6,699 nucleotides of DNA from Casp-actino8 sp044355095 (GTDB lineage Bacteria > Actinomycetota > Acidimicrobiia > Acidimicrobiales > Ilumatobacteraceae): assembly GCA_044355095.1 (NCBI GenBank), contig JBIKYT010000091.1, positions 1 to 6,699 of the forward strand, read 5' to 3'. The stretch's first letter is position 1. Each line of letters starts with the position of its first letter. The notes under the pieces are model-generated. The model was not told the origin of the DNA, did not search any database, and saw only the letters and a list, made by a program, of their open reading frames with translations. Of this stretch, positions 6,001 to 6,699 are shown piece by piece. A program made the position numbers and the translations under genes.

Positions 6001-6699
6001 GTGGCGGTGGCGGCGGTCTCGTTGCGTTAGATGGTGGGACGTACGGCGGCAACGCTGGTGGTGTCGCAGGCACTCAATTGACAGGTAATGCACTGGGACT
6101 CGGCGCCGCAGGAGCAGCCAATACTGGCGGCGGAGGCGGTGGCTATTGGGGAGGCCGTGGCGGTGCCATGTATACAGGTGGCGGTGGTGGTTCCTCGTTT
6201 ACATCAACAGGAAGTTATGGAGTCATCCACACATTGGCTTACGCCGACAATGCGTCAAATGGTTCGATTCGTTTAACTCTTCCTCTGTCAGGCACAGTTC
6301 CTGCGCCTTCGCAGTTGGTTGGAACTGGTTGGTCGCGAACAAGCGAGTTGACGTGGGCGACGCCGGGAGTCAACGACATCACGGGCTATCGCGTGAAGTG
6401 GGGAACCGATATCGCGAACATCGTGAATCAATTTGATATTGCCGGTGGTTCAACCACCTCATTCACGCATTCAGGAACACCGATCGCGATTACTACTAAG
6501 GCGATGACAGCGACGGTTGCTACTTTGACAACTTCAACTGATCACGGATTGGCAGTCGGCCAAGAAGTTGCGGTGACTGGAGTTGATTCAACTTTCAACG
6601 GCACGTTCACTGTCGCCTCGGTGCCAACAACGAAAACATTTACGTATGCATTGACAGGTACTGCGGTGACATCAACGGCGGTTACGCCAACCGGACTTG
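3027..6699 (+). CDS. Large secreted subtilisin-like (S8) protease with FN3 and glycine-rich modules, C-terminus missing
   Basis: Secreted serine endopeptidase; 1,224 codons lie in the window without a stop. Domains by residue: signal peptide 1-44 (basic start, hydrophobic 17-37, end ASASA before E45); FN3-like about 65-166; I9-like propeptide about 173-251 (ends AWAEVDEI); S8 catalytic domain about 263-595; FN3-like from 620 split by a repeat module; Gly-rich domain 803-1086, resembling Pfam Gly_rich and also split; FN3-like from 1092, again split. Catalytic residues are D302 (VIDTG), H378 (HGTHVAG) and S558 (GTSMAAAH), with oxyanion N480 (AAGN), so the enzyme should be active. The usual Pro of GTSMAAP is Ala. 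The GTG at 3027 is chosen because it alone gives a full signal peptide after the TGA at 3021; ATG 3162 would remove it, and TTG 3033 remains possible. FN3 and Gly-rich parts probably mediate binding to cell surface or polymer (inference). No anchor is visible, since the end is missing. Confidence 0.93.
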   Translation, partial: MRLSRSFTESRYRISRVYIFPCLVVSATLFSLLPFSVNRASASAEMNTRCSELFTTDAAILAIDCPGAPTNVTVLPADQGVEVSWDATSTETSVDDTNANTVAQDVNAATSFRVTLTPGDIVVDVAATSQTASITGLMNGKDYEVNVVAINEFGASEVVGPLSATPRSGREGVVGQIVVQYEDGVEATTSDGVATGSQSVDNVEITSSADLGDGLHTVELSESVTEAEAQAIIDELESDPRVAWAEVDEILATADVADPDYSTRQWNLWGEFGIDRSLGVPEPSTDPISGADGQGVAVAVIDTGIAPHSDLGQQVLEGYDFVSDRPELAAVRETEGDKVAFDGDYVDPETFGSMGWDANPADPGDWRGVAPVRPSSWHGTHVAGIIGAQTNNGIGIAGVASGARIVPIRALSWNGGLSSDVAAAIIWAAGGHIAGVDDNQNPARIINLSMASRAQCSATLQTAIDTATELGSVVVVAAGNANSDVRDYSPANCEQVISVGATDATGGRTIYSNFGDGVDVYAPGGDFNASGDLGIYSLSNAGVREPDTEAYAYRQGTSMAAAHISGLLARLISAQPSLTASELRSALKANEEVVVSPTDPCEVDAQKSCDSSVIEIAAAPSSPTGLTLYAEARSVAMKWTPSSDATVTGLRVQWGTSASALTNQFTIAGRTTESFVHSGNPVRVVNRSLTTNVATLTTDIAHGLEVGDSVFISGVDATFNGTYRVKTKTATTFTYDRVAANVTAAALTVAGSAQKSLSLAIGQTYFYQAAFIYTDNTQTCATACLSAFSGPVSAQTQFSKTSVYSFTGGVQSYVVPTGVTSLSVDAIGGDGGATTFAAGLGGRIEAVIPVTPGEVLFVFVGGSNSASTGGFNGGGNGTAPGLGGGGGSDIRRGTAITSAELVSGTATITTSTAHGYAVGNSVVVAGVGAPFDGTYTIVAVPNATRFTYSRVGEANTSVTGMGGTIQTLPASSWAKRILVAGGGGGATTWASGGGGGGLVALDGGTYGGNAGGVAGTQLTGNALGLGAAGAANTGGGGGGYWGGRGGAMYTGGGGGSSFTSTGSYGVIHTLAYADNASNGSIRLTLPLSGTVPAPSQLVGTGWSRTSELTWATPGVNDITGYRVKWGTDIANIVNQFDIAGGSTTSFTHSGTPIAITTKAMTATVATLTTSTDHGLAVGQEVAVTGVDSTFNGTFTVASVPTTKTFTYALTGTAVTSTAVTPTGL
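5064..5300 (+). repeat. Inserted HGL module, copy A (within second FN3-like domain)
   Basis: A 79-codon module with the signature HGLEVGD, ISGVDATFNGTY and TFTYDR. It interrupts an FN3-like domain: the part before it ends SFVHSG and the part after it begins LAIGQTYFYQAAF, which joined make the usual FN3 strand-loop-strand pattern (HSGLAIGQTY). The limits come from this host-domain logic and could shift by a few codons. The fold is probably a small beta domain; similar bacterial and phage sequences are often matched to the E1 FCCH-type domain, from memory and unverified. Confidence 0.7.
5706..5933 (+). repeat. Inserted HGL module, copy B (within glycine-rich domain)
   Basis: About 76 codons with HGYAVGN, VAGVGAPFDGTY and RFTYSR, aligned with copy A along its length. 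It lies between GGGGGSDIRRG and ASSWAKRILVAGGGGG. In other glycine-rich domains of this type the SDIR motif is followed within about ten residues by the RI(L/V)VAGGGGG strand, so the module interrupts an otherwise continuous domain. DNA identity with the other copies is only moderate, which points to old divergence or selection at protein level. Confidence 0.7.
6477..6699 (+). repeat. Inserted HGL module, copy C (third FN3-like domain, reaches window end)
   Basis: At least 74 codons with HGLAVGQ, VTGVDSTFNGTF and TFTYAL; the window ends in or just after it. It follows SFTHSG in an FN3-like domain, the same insertion point as copy A. The preceding host residues also match those before copy A: GYRVKWGT, NQFDIAG and SFTHSG versus GLRVQWGT, NQFTIAG and SFVHSG. 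Copies A and C therefore probably arose by duplication of an FN3 already carrying the module. The second FN3 half should lie beyond 6699. Confidence 0.65.

Noticed and set aside
5433..6284. Toxin or phage-tail origin for the Gly-rich and HGL region
   Set aside because: HGL-like modules occur in phage structural proteins, but here they are fused in one frame to a signal peptide and S8 protease, and no phage gene is nearby.

Overview
The window looks like a chromosomal piece of a mid-GC actinobacterium, perhaps an aquatic member of the Acidimicrobiia. This placement is inferred from protein style, promoter candidates sitting at leaderless spacing with no clear Shine-Dalgarno sequences, and the mix of catabolic enzymes with a large secreted glycine-rich protein. 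No rRNA or marker gene fixes the taxonomy. No tRNA, CRISPR array, transposase or phage gene was seen.

Layout. (1) 1-554, minus strand: a short-chain dehydrogenase/reductase (SDR), cut by the window edge just at its catalytic tyrosine. (2) 578-1183, plus strand: a TetR-type repressor, divergent from the SDR with only 23 bp between the start codons, which suggests that it controls the SDR and itself. (3) 1195-1821, minus strand: an unassigned protein, convergent with the repressor and probably co-transcribed with (4) 1833-2828, minus strand: a haloalkane dehalogenase-like alpha/beta hydrolase. (5) 2829-3026: a 198-bp divergent control region holding three copies of a 10-bp element, a separate inverted repeat, and one promoter candidate in each direction. 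(6) 3027 to beyond 6699, plus strand: one very large reading frame with a GTG start and no stop inside the window. It encodes a secreted subtilisin-family (S8) protease followed by fibronectin-III-like and glycine-rich modules.

The protease gene is the most interesting part. Its order is signal peptide, FN3-like domain, I9-like propeptide, S8 catalytic domain, FN3-like domain, glycine-rich domain, FN3-like domain. A diverged module of about 75-79 residues, marked by HG(L/Y)xVG, GVxxxF(N/D)GT(Y/F) and FTY, occurs three times. In the first two cases it sits inside another domain: if it is removed, the flanks read as one continuous FN3 or glycine-rich domain. The third copy is at the same FN3 position as the first, and the window ends within or just after it. 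The module therefore behaves like an insertable domain in two unrelated host folds.

The SDR/TetR pair and the dehalogenase with its partner look like small-molecule catabolic units. The protease is a separate extracellular function, and nothing visible links it to them except the shared control region with the dehalogenase.
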